Positions 15,213 to 25,241 are shown, counted from the first letter of the stretch. The stretch: 64,000 nt of DNA from Segatella albensis DSM 11370 = JCM 12258 (GCF_000426565.1 NZ_AUFP01000010.1:47189-111188); one strand, 5' to 3'. Program-made: numbers and translations. The notes: generated by a model from the sequence alone, not told the origin.

Positions 15213-17945
15213 ATGGACGACGATAAGAAAAACAAACTCAACGGGGAAGAGGAAGAACTCGAGGAGGAATTATCCACGGATACTCATTCCGATTATAAGC
15301 CTGCCGACAGATTCGACGCTTCTGCCGTTCATCACCTTTCGGGTATGTACAAGAACTGGTTTCTTGACTATGCCTCATACGTTATCCTTGAACGTGCCGT
15401 TCCGCACATCGAGGATGGCCTGAAACCTGTGCAGAGACGTATCCTCCATTCTATGAAAAGAATGGACGATGGACGCTACAACAAGGTGGCCAACATCGTA
15501 GGACATACCATGCAGTTCCATCCTCACGGTGATGCTTCTATCGGAGATGCTCTTGTGCAGTTGGGACAGAAAGACTTATTGATCGACACACAGGGTAACT
15601 GGGGAAACATTCTTACAGGTGACCGTGCTGCTGCACCTCGATATATAGAAGCCCGACTTAGTAAGTTTGCCCTCGAGACGGTATTCAATCCTAAGACTAC
15701 AGAATGGCAACTTTCTTACGATGGAAGAAACAAGGAGCCGATCACGCTCCCTGTAAAATTCCCGTTGCTGTTGGCTCAGGGTGCCGAAGGTATCGCCGTG
15801 GGTCTGTCGTCAAAGATTCTTCCACACAATTTTAACGAACTATGCGATGCTGCCGTTCATTATCTCAAGGGTGAGGAGTTTCATCTTTATCCTGACTTTC
15901 CTACCGGTGGCGCTATCGACGTGGCCAAATACAACGATGGTCAGCGCGGTGGTGTGCTAAGGATAAGAGCTAAGATTGAGAAACTCGACAATAAGACGCT
16001 CGTGATCCGTGAGATCCCGTTCGGGAAGACGGCGAGTTCCCTTCAGGATTCTATCACGAGGGCTATCGAGAAGGGTAAGATCAAAGCCCGAAAGGTAATA
16101 GACATGACTGCACGAGAGGTGGAGATCCAAGTACAACTTACTCCGGGAACTTCATCTGACAAGACCATTGATGCCTTATATGCTTTCACCGATTGTGAGG
16201 TCAACATTTCACCTAACTGCTGTGTCATCGAAGACAACAAACCGCAGTTCCTTACCGTCAGCGAGGTACTGAAACATAGTGTCGACCGCACAATGGGACT
16301 GCTCCGCAAGGAACTGCAGATCCGCATGAACGAACTCAACGAGCAACTTTTCTATAATTCGCTCGAGCGTATCTTCATCGAGGAGCGCATGTATAAGGAG
16401 AAGAAATTCGAACAGGCCAAGAACCAAGACGAGGTTGTTGCATTCCTCGACACGAAATTCGAACCTTACAAGAAGGATATGATTCGCGAGATTCTGCGTG
16501 AGGATTATCTCAAACTGTTGGAAATCAAGATGCAACGTATCTTGAGATACAACAAGGATAAGGCTGATGAACTGCTTGCCAAAATCAAGGCGGAAATCAA
16601 GGATATCAAGCACGACTTGGCTCACATGACTGATGTTACCATAAACTGGTTTGAATATCTCAAACAGAAATATGGTAAAGATCATCAGCGCCTTACTGAG
16701 ATTCGTAGTTTCGACACTATAGATACGACAAAGGTTGTAGAGGCTAACCAGAAGCTATATATTAACCGTTCTGAGGGTTTCATCGGTATGGGTCTCAAAA
16801 AGGACGAGTTTGTATGTAACTGTTCCGACCTCGATGATATCATCATCTTCTACCGAGATGGTAAGTTTAAAGTCATCAAGGTGGCTGACAAGATTTTCGT
16901 AGGCAAGAATATCCTATGGGTTCAGGTCTTCAAGAAGAACGACAAACGTACCATATACAACTGTGTTTATCGTGATGGTAAACTCGGTAGTTATTTCATC
17001 AAGCGCTTCAATGTCACTTCTATGACCCGTGATAAGGAATATGATATCACTCAGGGTACTCCTGGTTCTCGTATCATCTACTTCACAGCTAATCCAAACG
17101 GAGAAGCTGAGGTCATCAAGATTACTCTCAACCCTGATCCTAAGAAAAAGAAGCAGAATATCTTCATGGAACGCGACTTTGCTGATATCCTTATCAAGGG
17201 ACGTGCCGCCAAAGGTAACTTGCTCACGAAGAAGGGTATCCACCGCATCGGTCTGAAGAGTCACGGTCACTCTACTCTCGGTGGTAGAAAGGTTTGGTTC
17301 GATCCTGATATCAAACGACTCAATTACGATGAACATGGTCGATTCTTGGGTGAATTCGCTGATGATGACCAGATTCTCGTTGTATTAGACAATGGTGAGT
17401 TCTATGTGAGCAACTTTGATGCCAACAACCACTACGAGGACAACATCCTACGTCTGGAGAAGTGGGATATGCACAAGTTGTGGACAGCCGTACTCTATGA
17501 TGCTGACAACGAAGGGTATCCATACATCAAGCGCTTCACGATGGATGCTACCAAGCGTCATCAAAATTTCTTGGGCGACAATGCGAACTCTCAGTTGATT
17601 CTGCTCACGGATACCGTTTATCCTCGCATCCAGATGACATTCGGAGGTGATGATGCTGTACGTCCGGCCGAGGAAATTGATGCAGAACAGTTTATTACTC
17701 AGAAGAGTTTCAAGGCGAAAGGAAAACGTCTAACCACTTACAAGATTGAAGAAATCAAGGAGTTAGAACCTTTGCGCTTCCCTGAACCTCCTGCTGAAGA
17801 ACAGCAACCTGAAGAGGATACTGAGGACGAAGAGGTGGAAAACCTTGATCCCGATAAGGGAAAGACGGAGCGCGAGGTTGCCGATGAGATTACCGGTCAG
17901 ACGGAACTTTTCTCCGACAAGGACTTTGACCCTGAGACGAAATAA
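15213..17945 (+). CDS. parC: DNA topoisomerase IV subunit A
   Basis: The protein has 910 residues with an acidic N-terminal tail. The breakage-reunion domain shows GLKPVQRRILHSM, GHTMQFHPHGDASIGDAL and AAPRYIEARL with catalytic Tyr144. A coiled-coil segment (about 380-480) precedes a six-bladed C-terminal part with repeats such as DDIIIFYRDGKFKVIKVADK. The tail is acidic. The blade without a GyrA box and the Bacteroidota-type length favour ParC over GyrA. It decatenates chromosomes together with ParE, which is not in the window. Confidence 0.92.
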   Translation: MDDDKKNKLNGEEEELEEELSTDTHSDYKPADRFDASAVHHLSGMYKNWFLDYASYVILERAVPHIEDGLKPVQRRILHSMKRMDDGRYNKVANIVGHTMQFHPHGDASIGDALVQLGQKDLLIDTQGNWGNILTGDRAAAPRYIEARLSKFALETVFNPKTTEWQLSYDGRNKEPITLPVKFPLLLAQGAEGIAVGLSSKILPHNFNELCDAAVHYLKGEEFHLYPDFPTGGAIDVAKYNDGQRGGVLRIRAKIEKLDNKTLVIREIPFGKTASSLQDSITRAIEKGKIKARKVIDMTAREVEIQVQLTPGTSSDKTIDALYAFTDCEVNISPNCCVIEDNKPQFLTVSEVLKHSVDRTMGLLRKELQIRMNELNEQLFYNSLERIFIEERMYKEKKFEQAKNQDEVVAFLDTKFEPYKKDMIREILREDYLKLLEIKMQRILRYNKDKADELLAKIKAEIKDIKHDLAHMTDVTINWFEYLKQKYGKDHQRLTEIRSFDTIDTTKVVEANQKLYINRSEGFIGMGLKKDEFVCNCSDLDDIIIFYRDGKFKVIKVADKIFVGKNILWVQVFKKNDKRTIYNCVYRDGKLGSYFIKRFNVTSMTRDKEYDITQGTPGSRIIYFTANPNGEAEVIKITLNPDPKKKKQNIFMERDFADILIKGRAAKGNLLTKKGIHRIGLKSHGHSTLGGRKVWFDPDIKRLNYDEHGRFLGEFADDDQILVVLDNGEFYVSNFDANNHYEDNILRLEKWDMHKLWTAVLYDADNEGYPYIKRFTMDATKRHQNFLGDNANSQLILLTDTVYPRIQMTFGGDDAVRPAEEIDAEQFITQKSFKAKGKRLTTYKIEEIKELEPLRFPEPPAEEQQPEEDTEDEEVENLDPDKGKTEREVADEITGQTELFSDKDFDPETK

Positions 17946-17967
17946 AACGAAAGATATCATATACAAT

Positions 17968-18005
17968 AAAAAGAGAAATGACGGATGTCATTTCTCTTTT
18001 TATTT
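17968..18005. terminator. bidirectional terminator between parC and the esterase gene
   Basis: The arms 17968-17982 and 17987-18001 pair perfectly (15 bp, AAAAAGAGAAATGAC) around GGAT, with A and T tails on both sides, so it can stop both convergent genes. Confidence 0.9.
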
Positions 18006-18027
18006 TCCACCGTGCCACTTACACGAT

Positions 18028-19140
18028 TTACCAGTTCATCAGTTTCTTGAGATAAGGCAGTAGTTCACTGGCCATCTTCTGATGTTGCGCCTTACTCGGA
18101 TGCCAACTTGCGCCATAGCCCAAATCACCCATCTGATGACTCATATCAAAGCGATAGATTTGCTTATCACCTTTCTTGTTAAAGTCTCTGCAGATTCTAT
18201 TCAAGACGTCCTTCTGTATATTTGCTTCCTTGTCTTCAAGCATGGAACCGGTAAGGAGAACGATCTTCGCTTCCGGATATTTACTTCTCACCAAAGTCAA
18301 GAAAGAGCGATAACTTTTCTCGAAGAGTTTGACATCATAATTAGGTGTAGACAGGTCATTAGTACCTAAATTGATGCATACCAACTGTGGACGATATTTC
18401 GAGAAATCCCATTTCTCCGAATGATCATTAAACAACGTGTATTCATATTGCCAAGGCATATTGTCTGATGACCCTTCCTTCGGACCATCATAATTACGAT
18501 AAGCCCCTATTCCACTTCTTGAGATACTGGTGTGCCAGGCATGAAGTGAGTCACTCACAATGTTAGCATACGTGAGATAGTGATTCTCTGTCTCATCTTC
18601 GAAAGGATCGGTCTTCTCAACACTCTCTGCTCCATATCCACAGGTTATCGAATTACCGATAAACTCAATCTTACGTTCAGGAATTGCAGGAGGAGGTAAC
18701 AGACGGGCACCCTCATCAAGTACGAAACCCTTGAACTCCGGGTGAGTGAACAAGCCTTCCATACAATACATAGCTCTTACCGTATGTTTCCCCTGAGGCA
18801 AGGCTACCGCAAGTGTCACGAGAGAATCCCGTTGGGCATTGAATCCCACCTTAAAGGGTTTGCTATTATCTATCGTGACCATGAAATAACCTGTCTTCGG
18901 TCGACAAAGCATCTTGATAGACGTACCTTCGAAATTAGACAGGATCGTGACACCCGGGAAATTGAACATGGCCTTGCCATCTTCCATCCGCACACGTCCC
19001 ATATACTGGATATTCGGGTCACTGGCCTTCACGATGGTACCCTCCACAGGAAGAGTCGTTGATACTTTTTCTGACTGAGCTTTCGCTGTCAACATCGCAA
19101 AGGCTGCAAACACTAAGGTTAATACGGTATGTTTCTTCAT
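18028..19140 (-). CDS. SGNH/GDSL esterase, CE2-like acetyl esterase
   Basis: The protein has 370 residues. A signal peptide covers 1-22 (ends TAKAQ). An N-terminal jelly-roll (about 25-150) precedes the SGNH hydrolase domain. Block I is IEFIGNSITCGYG with catalytic Ser164. The oxyanion Gly/Asn are in INLGTNDLS. The terminal block SWHPSKAQH holds catalytic His347. The two-domain order matches carbohydrate esterase family 2, which removes acetyl groups from plant polysaccharides. The protein is likely periplasmic or surface. It is a single gene, not part of a polysaccharide locus here. Confidence 0.85.
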   Translation of the reverse strand: MKKHTVLTLVFAAFAMLTAKAQSEKVSTTLPVEGTIVKASDPNIQYMGRVRMEDGKAMFNFPGVTILSNFEGTSIKMLCRPKTGYFMVTIDNSKPFKVGFNAQRDSLVTLAVALPQGKHTVRAMYCMEGLFTHPEFKGFVLDEGARLLPPPAIPERKIEFIGNSITCGYGAESVEKTDPFEDETENHYLTYANIVSDSLHAWHTSISRSGIGAYRNYDGPKEGSSDNMPWQYEYTLFNDHSEKWDFSKYRPQLVCINLGTNDLSTPNYDVKLFEKSYRSFLTLVRSKYPEAKIVLLTGSMLEDKEANIQKDVLNRICRDFNKKGDKQIYRFDMSHQMGDLGYGASWHPSKAQHQKMASELLPYLKKLMNW

Positions 19141-19189
19141 ATTCTATAATTTTATTATTGAACTCTTCAAAATACCAGATTTACACGTG

Positions 19190-19197
19190 CAAATATA
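19190..19197 (-). promoter_or_regulatory. -7 box of the esterase gene
   Basis: TATATTTG on the minus strand, about 50 bp before the ATG. Confidence 0.55.
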
Positions 19198-19280
19198 GAG
19201 AAAACTATCAAGAAAAGAAGCTTTTTTAGCTTAAAATGCAAATTTATCGCCAATAAATTTCTCAGTATAAAATATTTTTG

Positions 19281-19288
19281 TACCTTTG
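19281..19288 (+). promoter_or_regulatory. -7 box of tRNA-Leu
   Basis: TACCTTTG on the plus strand, 12 bp before the mature 5' end. It is the same box as at both tRNA-Val genes. Confidence 0.7.
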
Positions 19289-19300
19289 CAAACGAATCTC

Positions 19301-19382
19301 GCGCCTGTGGCGGAATTGGTAGACGCGCTAGACTTAGGATCTAGTGGTGAACGCCGTGTAGGTTCGAGTCCTATCAGGCGCA
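19301..19382 (+). tRNA. tRNA-Leu (anticodon TAG)
   Basis: The acceptor GCGCCTG pairs with CAGGCGC, followed by discriminator A. The anticodon stem CTAGA/TCTAG encloses the loop CTTAGGA, giving anticodon TAG. The variable arm is long (class II), and the T loop is GGTTCGAGTCC. CCA is not encoded. Confidence 0.95.
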
Positions 19383-19389
19383 CGAGTCA

Positions 19390-19430
19390 AATGCTAAGCT
19401 GTTGTTCTCAACACTTAGCATTTTTTGTTT
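19390..19430 (+). terminator. terminator of tRNA-Leu
   Basis: AATGCTAAG (19390-19398) pairs with CTTAGCATT (19414-19422), followed by six T. Confidence 0.8.
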
Positions 19431-19457
19431 TTACGATAACACATATCACATATAACC

Positions 19458-20123
19458 ATGAAGATAATAGTATCTAATGAGATAGAATCTGTATGTCCTG
19501 ATTTCGTGGGAGCCTGTCTTGAGGCAAAGGTCGTAAACAGTAAATACTGTCAGCCTCTTTGGGATGAAATCCATGCTTTAGGTGAAAAGTTTAAAGCTAC
19601 GCTCACGACTGAGAGTCTAAAAGAGATTTCGGGTATCGCCGCTACCCGACGTGTATATCGTGCCTGTGGTAAAGATCCTTCACGTTATCGCCCTGCTGCC
19701 GAGGCGCTCATTCGAAGAATGCTCAAGGACAAAGAACTTTATCAAATCGATACACTTGTCGACTTGGTAAACTTGGCCTCTATCGCCTATGGATATAGTA
19801 TCGGTGGATTTGATGCTGACAAATTTGAGGGCGACACACTTACCTTGGGCATTGGAAAAGCCGGCGAACCTTATGAAGGCATCGGCAGAGGAATGATCAA
19901 CATCGAAGGACTACCGGTATATCGTGACAGGAAAGGTGGTGTCGGAACACCAACAAGTGACAACGAGCGCACGAAGATGACTATCGACACTACACATTTC
20001 GTAGTACTTATCAATGGATACGACGGCAATGAAGAGCAGGTAAGAGCCAATGCTGAATATATACAGACTCTAATCCGCAAATATTGTCAGTCTGACGGTG
20101 GCAGCTATTTTATCTATCGATAG
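19458..20123 (+). CDS. B3/B4 domain protein (PheT-like tRNA-binding fold)
   Basis: The protein has 221 residues and resembles the B3/B4 domain of the phenylalanyl-tRNA synthetase beta chain as a stand-alone protein: SGIAATRRVYRACGKDPSRYRPAAEALIRR, then LVDLVNLASIAYGYSIGGFD, then TTHFVVLINGY. Stand-alone B3/B4 proteins are widespread, and some may edit or bind aminoacyl-tRNA. Its exact role is not known. It follows tRNA-Leu by 75 bp and is separated from it by a terminator. Its stop abuts the convergent methyltransferase gene. Confidence 0.85.
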   Translation: MKIIVSNEIESVCPDFVGACLEAKVVNSKYCQPLWDEIHALGEKFKATLTTESLKEISGIAATRRVYRACGKDPSRYRPAAEALIRRMLKDKELYQIDTLVDLVNLASIAYGYSIGGFDADKFEGDTLTLGIGKAGEPYEGIGRGMINIEGLPVYRDRKGGVGTPTSDNERTKMTIDTTHFVVLINGYDGNEEQVRANAEYIQTLIRKYCQSDGGSYFIYR

Positions 20124-20843
20124 TTATCCTTTTACATCGTGGAAATCACTCATCAGATTGAGATACCAATCCGAACGGGTGCCATCGGCATTCCGCATAC
20201 AATAGACGTATTCCTGTGGATTATCCACCCAACCTTTCTTATGCACTAGGACAAATCGTTTAGGTTCCTTGCGCGGCACGGTCTTGATCTTGTAGAGATT
20301 CTGCAATCTGAAACCTTGCAACAGACATTCGGCAGAAAAGTCGCTCAATACCTCACCTGGAATACATACGGAGAATACGCCACCATCTTGCAATAATTCA
20401 TAGGCTCCACGAATGAGAACGGCAAAAGGAAGACTCGAGGTGTGACGTGCTCGCGTCTTGCTCAAGTTGTCACACTCCAGACTTTTGTCAAAATACGGCG
20501 GATTGCACACGACACTATCAAAGATACCCAATTCTCCACAGGCTTTCTTCGAAGCATAGAAATCCTGGAACGATTGATGATGCAGAGTGATACGCTGTCC
20601 CATCGGAGAGTTTCGAAAGTTCACCTCGGCATCGCGTATAGCCTGATCGTCTATCTCTATGGCCGTAATCTCCGACTGCGGATAACGCTGTGCCAGCATC
20701 AATGAAAGTACACCCGTACCCGTGCCGATGTCAAGGATCTTTCTTCCACCCTCAGAAAGTGTACCCAACAGATCGGCATCCGTTCCCACCTTCATAGCGG
20801 CATAATCCTGTTGTATTGTAAACTGTTTATATCTAAATTGCAT
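20124..20843 (-). CDS. tRNA1(Val) adenine-37 N6-methyltransferase
   Basis: The protein has 239 residues and is a Rossmann-type SAM methyltransferase. SAM motif I is ILDIGTGTGVLSLMLA, the acidic loop is EITAIEIDDQAI, and the N6-adenine motif is VVCNPPYFD. The N-terminus FRYKQFTIQQDYAAMKVGTDADLLG is typical of the TrmN6/YfiC family, which methylates A37 of tRNA-Val. Specificity is by family, not shown directly. Confidence 0.88.
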   Translation of the reverse strand: MQFRYKQFTIQQDYAAMKVGTDADLLGTLSEGGRKILDIGTGTGVLSLMLAQRYPQSEITAIEIDDQAIRDAEVNFRNSPMGQRITLHHQSFQDFYASKKACGELGIFDSVVCNPPYFDKSLECDNLSKTRARHTSSLPFAVLIRGAYELLQDGGVFSVCIPGEVLSDFSAECLLQGFRLQNLYKIKTVPRKEPKRFVLVHKKGWVDNPQEYVYCMRNADGTRSDWYLNLMSDFHDVKG

Positions 20844-20873
20844 AATCCCTTATGTTTCTTTATACTTAATATC

Positions 20874-22406
20874 TTAATATCTTCGTATCCGATGATAAGT
20901 AATCGTATCGATATGGGCGAAGAACTGCTCCCAGTCATGACTTTCCTCATCCTCCCGAGATAAGATTTTCAAGCCATAGAACTTAGTACCCGTCTCACGA
21001 TATTCGTGCAACTTATGGATATAATGTGACGGTGGCATCGGTATCATGAAATCCGTCACCCATAGTACATCAGCATTCACATAATGTCGCTTGTCATCAT
21101 CCAACAAATCAAACATCACCTCCATCATGCGGACAGCACTCGTTCCTCCACCGATAAACGGCATCTTGCCACGTTCAAAGTTGGCAGTTTCCTCCTTAAA
21201 GCCTACTTTCATCATACGCTTCTCCTTGCGGCGCTGCATCAGGTCGATGGCCCTTACAGATACCGAGAAGTCTATTAGAAAGCAATCCCTGTTCAGTCGT
21301 TCTGCTGTCTCCTCGACCAACGACAGCAAAGAAGAAGTGATACGCTGAGGAACACCATACATACTTGCCGAGGTATCGATACAAACGATCATAGGGCCTC
21401 GTCGCGAAGCATGCGTAAAACCGAGTTTACGCGAAGGCTTACTCATCTCCGACTTATAGCGGAAAGTCTGCAACCGGCGCGTACGATATTTGTAGATGAA
21501 GATATCCTCCATATCATCATCGGTATATTGAGCCAACTCCGAAGGCAACAGACTGTTCAAGTCATCACCAATAGTGATGCCTTCGATATCACTGCCACTG
21601 GAATGTTCCATCTTCATGCTCAACCCCGAGGAAACCGTAAGTCTCGACTTTCCTTTAGCATCAGCCACACGTCCCATACGGGCCACGATTTCACCTATAG
21701 CCGGATAACGGTCTTGTATCTTCACCGTACGAAGTTGCCGCTCAAACTCCGTCTCCGTCCACATTCCATCCATCAAGTCCCATGCTTGTGCCGCCTGTGC
21801 CTCTGTTACATTGTTGCGCTTCATATAATGCGACACTTGATCCATAACCCGATGTAATGCAGTTTCAAAGTTAGCCTTACGGATAGCGATATATTCAGAG
21901 AGCTTACGGTCAACATGCCGGTCAATACACTCCTGCCAATCATGCGCCAAGCGCTGCCAAAGAGCCTCATCCAAAGGATTGGAAGTATGGTATAATTCCT
22001 CAAAGAAGACCTTATCAAAGCCATCCTCACTATGCTTATCGTCCAGTTCTGCGAGGAGCGCATAGAAACGAGATTTATCCATACGTTCCACCTCACTCAT
22101 CGCCAACATTTTCTCTATGCGATGGTGTTCTGTCCACGCCCGTTGCTGTTGAAACTTCTGATGATTAGCGCAGTCGGTTATAAAATGGCCCACCTGTGAG
22201 TAGAACATCTTACCACGCAAGGCACTCGTCATCACCTGTGTATGATAATGTTCATCCCGCATCAACTCCAACAGATAATCCATCAGTCTATCACGTTGCT
22301 TATCCCACGGCGCACGCAGGAAAGCTGTATTCTGAGACGAAGGGATTACACCATGCTGACAGTAATCCAACAGAACCTTAAGATATATATTAGTAGAGTT
22401 TGGCAA
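20874..22406 (-). CDS. VWA-domain protein, ViaA-like partner of MoxR ATPase
   Basis: The protein has 510 residues. A largely helical N-terminal two thirds precedes a von Willebrand A domain at about 330-505 with the MIDAS motif VCIDTSASMYG, then ADVLWVTDFMIP. The start is TTG at 22406, the only possible initiator after an in-frame TAG, and it overlaps the MoxR gene by 17 bp. MoxR-VWA pairs (RavA-ViaA type) act as chaperones that help assemble metal-containing or respiratory complexes. The substrate here is unknown. Confidence 0.82.
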   Translation of the reverse strand: MPNSTNIYLKVLLDYCQHGVIPSSQNTAFLRAPWDKQRDRLMDYLLELMRDEHYHTQVMTSALRGKMFYSQVGHFITDCANHQKFQQQRAWTEHHRIEKMLAMSEVERMDKSRFYALLAELDDKHSEDGFDKVFFEELYHTSNPLDEALWQRLAHDWQECIDRHVDRKLSEYIAIRKANFETALHRVMDQVSHYMKRNNVTEAQAAQAWDLMDGMWTETEFERQLRTVKIQDRYPAIGEIVARMGRVADAKGKSRLTVSSGLSMKMEHSSGSDIEGITIGDDLNSLLPSELAQYTDDDMEDIFIYKYRTRRLQTFRYKSEMSKPSRKLGFTHASRRGPMIVCIDTSASMYGVPQRITSSLLSLVEETAERLNRDCFLIDFSVSVRAIDLMQRRKEKRMMKVGFKEETANFERGKMPFIGGGTSAVRMMEVMFDLLDDDKRHYVNADVLWVTDFMIPMPPSHYIHKLHEYRETGTKFYGLKILSREDEESHDWEQFFAHIDTITYHRIRRY

Positions 22407-23577
22407 GGTCTTGGCGTGTAAAAGCTATCTCTTTGTAAAAGTCTTTCAGATATGAACGAATCTCTGAGCAGTCATCCTCACTCACGAAAAGATTATCAGA
22501 GATAGATTCATCCAGATGGCGCACATCGTCACCAATTTGCTCGATAACATCCTCGAAACTACGCACATGCTCTTGACGATGATAAGTGATATCCTCGTTT
22601 ACCTGCTGTTTTAAATCTGCAAGTTTCTGTGCCAAAGGCGCAAAGACGACGCGGATAACAATATTACGCACAGCATCACGCTCCTCTGGTTCCTGCCACA
22701 GACAATGATACATCGGGATAACATCCGTGAGGTCACACTGTTCACGGTCATGTATGAACGCAGAAGTTCGCATCAGTCGTACGATATTTTTCCATCTTCG
22801 GTCACTAATATAGATATCGCGTCGTTCCTCTGCATCGTCAATATTCACATTGTGCAAAGCCCGTCGAATACTTAGAATTGCATCGATGACAACAGGAGCA
22901 AGAATAACTTTATCTATCATACTGCTCCACGTTGCATATTCATCATTGGTGATAGCCTCAAAGGAAACGGCATCATCAGGTTTCTGAGTATCACCAGTTT
23001 TCACCTCCGAAGTTCCATCCGTGAGCATATCGATAAAATTTTGTTCCCGAAGGATCGGTCGACATTCCAGTCGAATGATGAAACGATCCCATAAAGCCTC
23101 AAGTCCCTCGCCCTTAGCAGGCAACTCATTACTTGCCGCTACCAAGAGTTTCAACGGAAGATGCATCTCAGCAGATCCATTACGGAAGAGTTTCTCATTG
23201 ATCACGGTAAGCAATGTATTCTGGATAGCCGGACCAGCTTTCCATATTTCATCAAGAAAGACCACATCGGCGGTAGGAAGATATCCGTCGACAGCACGTT
23301 CATACCGGTCAGAGGACTTTAATTTAGAGATACTCACCGGTCCGAAGATCTCATCAGGGGTTGAGAAACGCGACATGAGATATTCGAAAGATCTGGCATC
23401 AGAGAAAGCAACCTTCAGGCGACGAGCCACCATAGACTTGGCGACACCCGGAGGTCCCAACAATATAATGCTTTCGCCTGCCAAAGCGGCCAACAGAGAA
23501 AGTGCTATCTCGTTATTCTTCTCATAGATACTCTTATTCATCTCTGTGAGGAGATTCTGGATTCTGGTTTTCATCAT
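22390..23577 (-). CDS. MoxR-family AAA+ ATPase, RavA-like
   Basis: The protein has 395 residues from MMKTRIQN. Walker A is LLGPPGVAKSMVARRL, Walker B is ADVVFLDEIWKAGPAIQNTLL, sensor 1 is LLVAASNELPAKGEGLEALWDRFI, followed by a helical lid and a C-terminal helical region. The frame could extend to 23607, but the -7 box TATCTTTG at 23583-23590 leaves only about 5 bp before the ATG pair at 23577/23574. The start is therefore one of these ATGs and the mRNA may be nearly leaderless. It pairs with the downstream VWA gene. Confidence 0.88.
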   Translation of the reverse strand: MMKTRIQNLLTEMNKSIYEKNNEIALSLLAALAGESIILLGPPGVAKSMVARRLKVAFSDARSFEYLMSRFSTPDEIFGPVSISKLKSSDRYERAVDGYLPTADVVFLDEIWKAGPAIQNTLLTVINEKLFRNGSAEMHLPLKLLVAASNELPAKGEGLEALWDRFIIRLECRPILREQNFIDMLTDGTSEVKTGDTQKPDDAVSFEAITNDEYATWSSMIDKVILAPVVIDAILSIRRALHNVNIDDAEERRDIYISDRRWKNIVRLMRTSAFIHDREQCDLTDVIPMYHCLWQEPEERDAVRNIVIRVVFAPLAQKLADLKQQVNEDITYHRQEHVRSFEDVIEQIGDDVRHLDESISDNLFVSEDDCSEIRSYLKDFYKEIAFTRQDLAKLY

Positions 23578-23582
23578 AGGCG

Positions 23583-23590
23583 CAAAGATA
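23583..23590 (-). promoter_or_regulatory. -7 box of the MoxR gene, start codon within 6 bp
   Basis: The minus strand reads TATCTTTG-CGCCT-ATGATG. With the usual distance from the -7 box to the start site, the transcript begins at or just before the ATG. Confidence 0.6.
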
Positions 23591-23634
23591 CAAAATAATA
23601 TCGACACAAAGTTTCTGAATAAGCAGTTTTTTCG

Positions 23635-23642
23635 TATCTTTG
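23635..23642 (+). promoter_or_regulatory. -7 box of the small hypothetical gene
   Basis: TATCTTTG on the plus strand, 31 bp before the ATG at 23674. Confidence 0.6.
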
Positions 23643-23673
23643 CGCAACAATAGATTTCAAGACAAACAGAAAA

Positions 23674-23919
23674 ATGATTAGTAAAGACAGTATAGAATCA
23701 GCTTACTGCTTCTTCCACCAAAAATGGAATATTTATGCCAAGTCATCCATAAACTGGCAGAAAGATGATATAGAATATGCCATCGACCAATATACCATAG
23801 AGATGAACCAAGAACTCTATCGTCTACTTGCGCACGGCAACGAGCATTTCCTTCGCAACCATCAGACCTTCGCACAGGATATCGCCAGCGCTGTCGATGA
23901 ACTGGAGAAGATGCTGTAA
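23674..23919 (+). CDS. small conserved-looking hypothetical protein (81 aa)
   Basis: I do not recognise the family. The protein is predicted cytoplasmic and helical, with no signal or membrane segment, rich in Tyr, Glu, Asp and Gln: AYCFFHQKWNIYAKSS, then ELYRLLAHGNEHFLRNHQTF and a terminal helix SAVDELEKML. It has its own -7 box and a terminator behind it, which supports a real gene. It is divergent from the MoxR operon. Confidence 0.7.
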   Translation: MISKDSIESAYCFFHQKWNIYAKSSINWQKDDIEYAIDQYTIEMNQELYRLLAHGNEHFLRNHQTFAQDIASAVDELEKML

Positions 23920-23940
23920 GCACAGACCAATACAAAGAGA

Positions 23941-23976
23941 AAGGCCGAGAATCTAAAAAGAATCCCGACCTTTTCT
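23941..23976. terminator. terminator between small hypothetical gene and asd
   Basis: The arms 23941-23953 and 23960-23972 pair over 13 bp with mismatches or wobbles. The plus strand continues TTTTCTTAT. It sits between convergent genes. Confidence 0.65.
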
Positions 23977-23998
23977 TATACTGAAAAGCTATAATCGC

Positions 23999-25012
23999 CT
24001 ACTTTACATTACCCACCTTGATGAGGTATTCTGCAATCTGAACGGCATTAAGGGCAGCACCCTTACGAATCTGATCACCGGTGAGCCATAAAGTATTGCT
24101 ATTGTCGTCGGCAAGATCCTTGCGCACACGACCCACGAAGACATCATCCTTACCAGCACTCTCCAGAGGCATTGGATAGATATAATTCTGAGGGTCATCA
24201 ACAAGGGTGACACCCGGAGCCTTCCCGAGCGCATCACGAATCTCTTCTACAGAAAGTGGTTTCTCGGTTTCGAACCATACACTCTCAGAATGTGAGCGAA
24301 GTGAAGAAACGCGAACACAGGTAGCACTGGTACGAACATCACTGTGCATAATCTTGCGAGTCTCGTTGAACATCTTCATCTCCTCTTTGGTATAGTCATT
24401 TTCCGTCATCTTATCAATCTGAGGAATGACATTGTAAGCCAACTGATGAGGGAACTTCTCGATAGTTTTCACCTCACCTAGTTCTACCATCTCTTTATAC
24501 TGCTGCTGCAATTCGGCCATTGCTACGGCACCGGCACCAGAAGCACTCTGATAAGAAGAGATATGGATTTTCTTAATATGACTGAGTTTCTCAATAGGAT
24601 TGAGCACTACAACCATCATAATTGTGGTACAGTTAGGGTTGGCAATGATACCCCTTGGACGATTCAATGCATCCTCCGGATTGATCTCCGGAACCACCAA
24701 AGGAACATCAGCATCCATACGGAACTGACTACTATTATCAATCATTACAGCACCATACTTAGTGATTGTATCGGCAAACTCTGCCGAAGTACCGCCACCA
24801 GCTGATGTAAATGCTATATCGATATCCTTGAAATCATCATTATGCTGCAAAAGTTTTACCTCATACTCCTTTCCCTTGAAGGTATATTTTCGGCCAGCAC
24901 TACGCTTAGAGCCAAACAATACCAAGTCGTCCATCGGGAAGTTTCTCTCTGCAAGGATACGTAGGAACTCCTGTCCTACAGCTCCACTTGCTCCAACAAT
25001 TGCTACTTTCAT
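23999..25012 (-). CDS. asd: aspartate-semialdehyde dehydrogenase
   Basis: The protein has 337 residues from [16 protein letters not shown], an NADPH-binding loop. The catalytic Cys is in [13 protein letters not shown], with substrate residues in [12 protein letters not shown] and [13 protein letters not shown]. It reduces aspartyl phosphate to the semialdehyde for lysine/diaminopimelate, threonine and methionine synthesis. The longer frame to 25051 is rejected because the ATG at 25012 starts exactly at the Rossmann strand. Confidence 0.95.
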   Translation of the reverse strand: MKVAIVGASGAVGQEFLRILAERNFPMDDLVLFGSKRSAGRKYTFKGKEYEVKLLQHNDDFKDIDIAFTSAGGGTSAEFADTITKYGAVMIDNSSQFRMDADVPLVVPEINPEDALNRPRGIIANPNCTTIMMVVVLNPIEKLSHIKKIHISSYQSASGAGAVAMAELQQQYKEMVELGEVKTIEKFPHQLAYNVIPQIDKMTENDYTKEEMKMFNETRKIMHSDVRTSATCVRVSSLRSHSESVWFETEKPLSVEEIRDALGKAPGVTLVDDPQNYIYPMPLESAGKDDVFVGRVRKDLADDNSNTLWLTGDQIRKGAALNAVQIAEYLIKVGNVK

Positions 25013-25048
25013 AATCTTTATTTTTAGTTGTTTGAAGTATATCGGTTG

Positions 25049-25056
25049 CAAAAATA
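25049..25056 (-). promoter_or_regulatory. -7 box of asd
   Basis: TATTTTTG on the minus strand, 36 bp before the ATG. Confidence 0.55.
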
Positions 25057-25216
25057 AACAAATTAAATGAATAAAAGCAATACTTTGTCAGTTTTTTGTA
25101 TGAATCTCTATCAAATTGCATATTTAACCATAATATTCTTATGTAACACAAGTCATATCTTCGCGCGCACACATAAAAAACTTAAGAGGAAAAGCGATAC
25201 TGATAAAAAAAAAGAG

Positions 25217-25224
25217 TATCTTTG
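25217..25224 (+). promoter_or_regulatory. -7 box of the antiporter-lolD-cvfB operon
   Basis: TATCTTTG on the plus strand, 17 bp before the ATG at 25242. Confidence 0.6.
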
Positions 25225-25241
25225 CAAACAAAAGACAATAA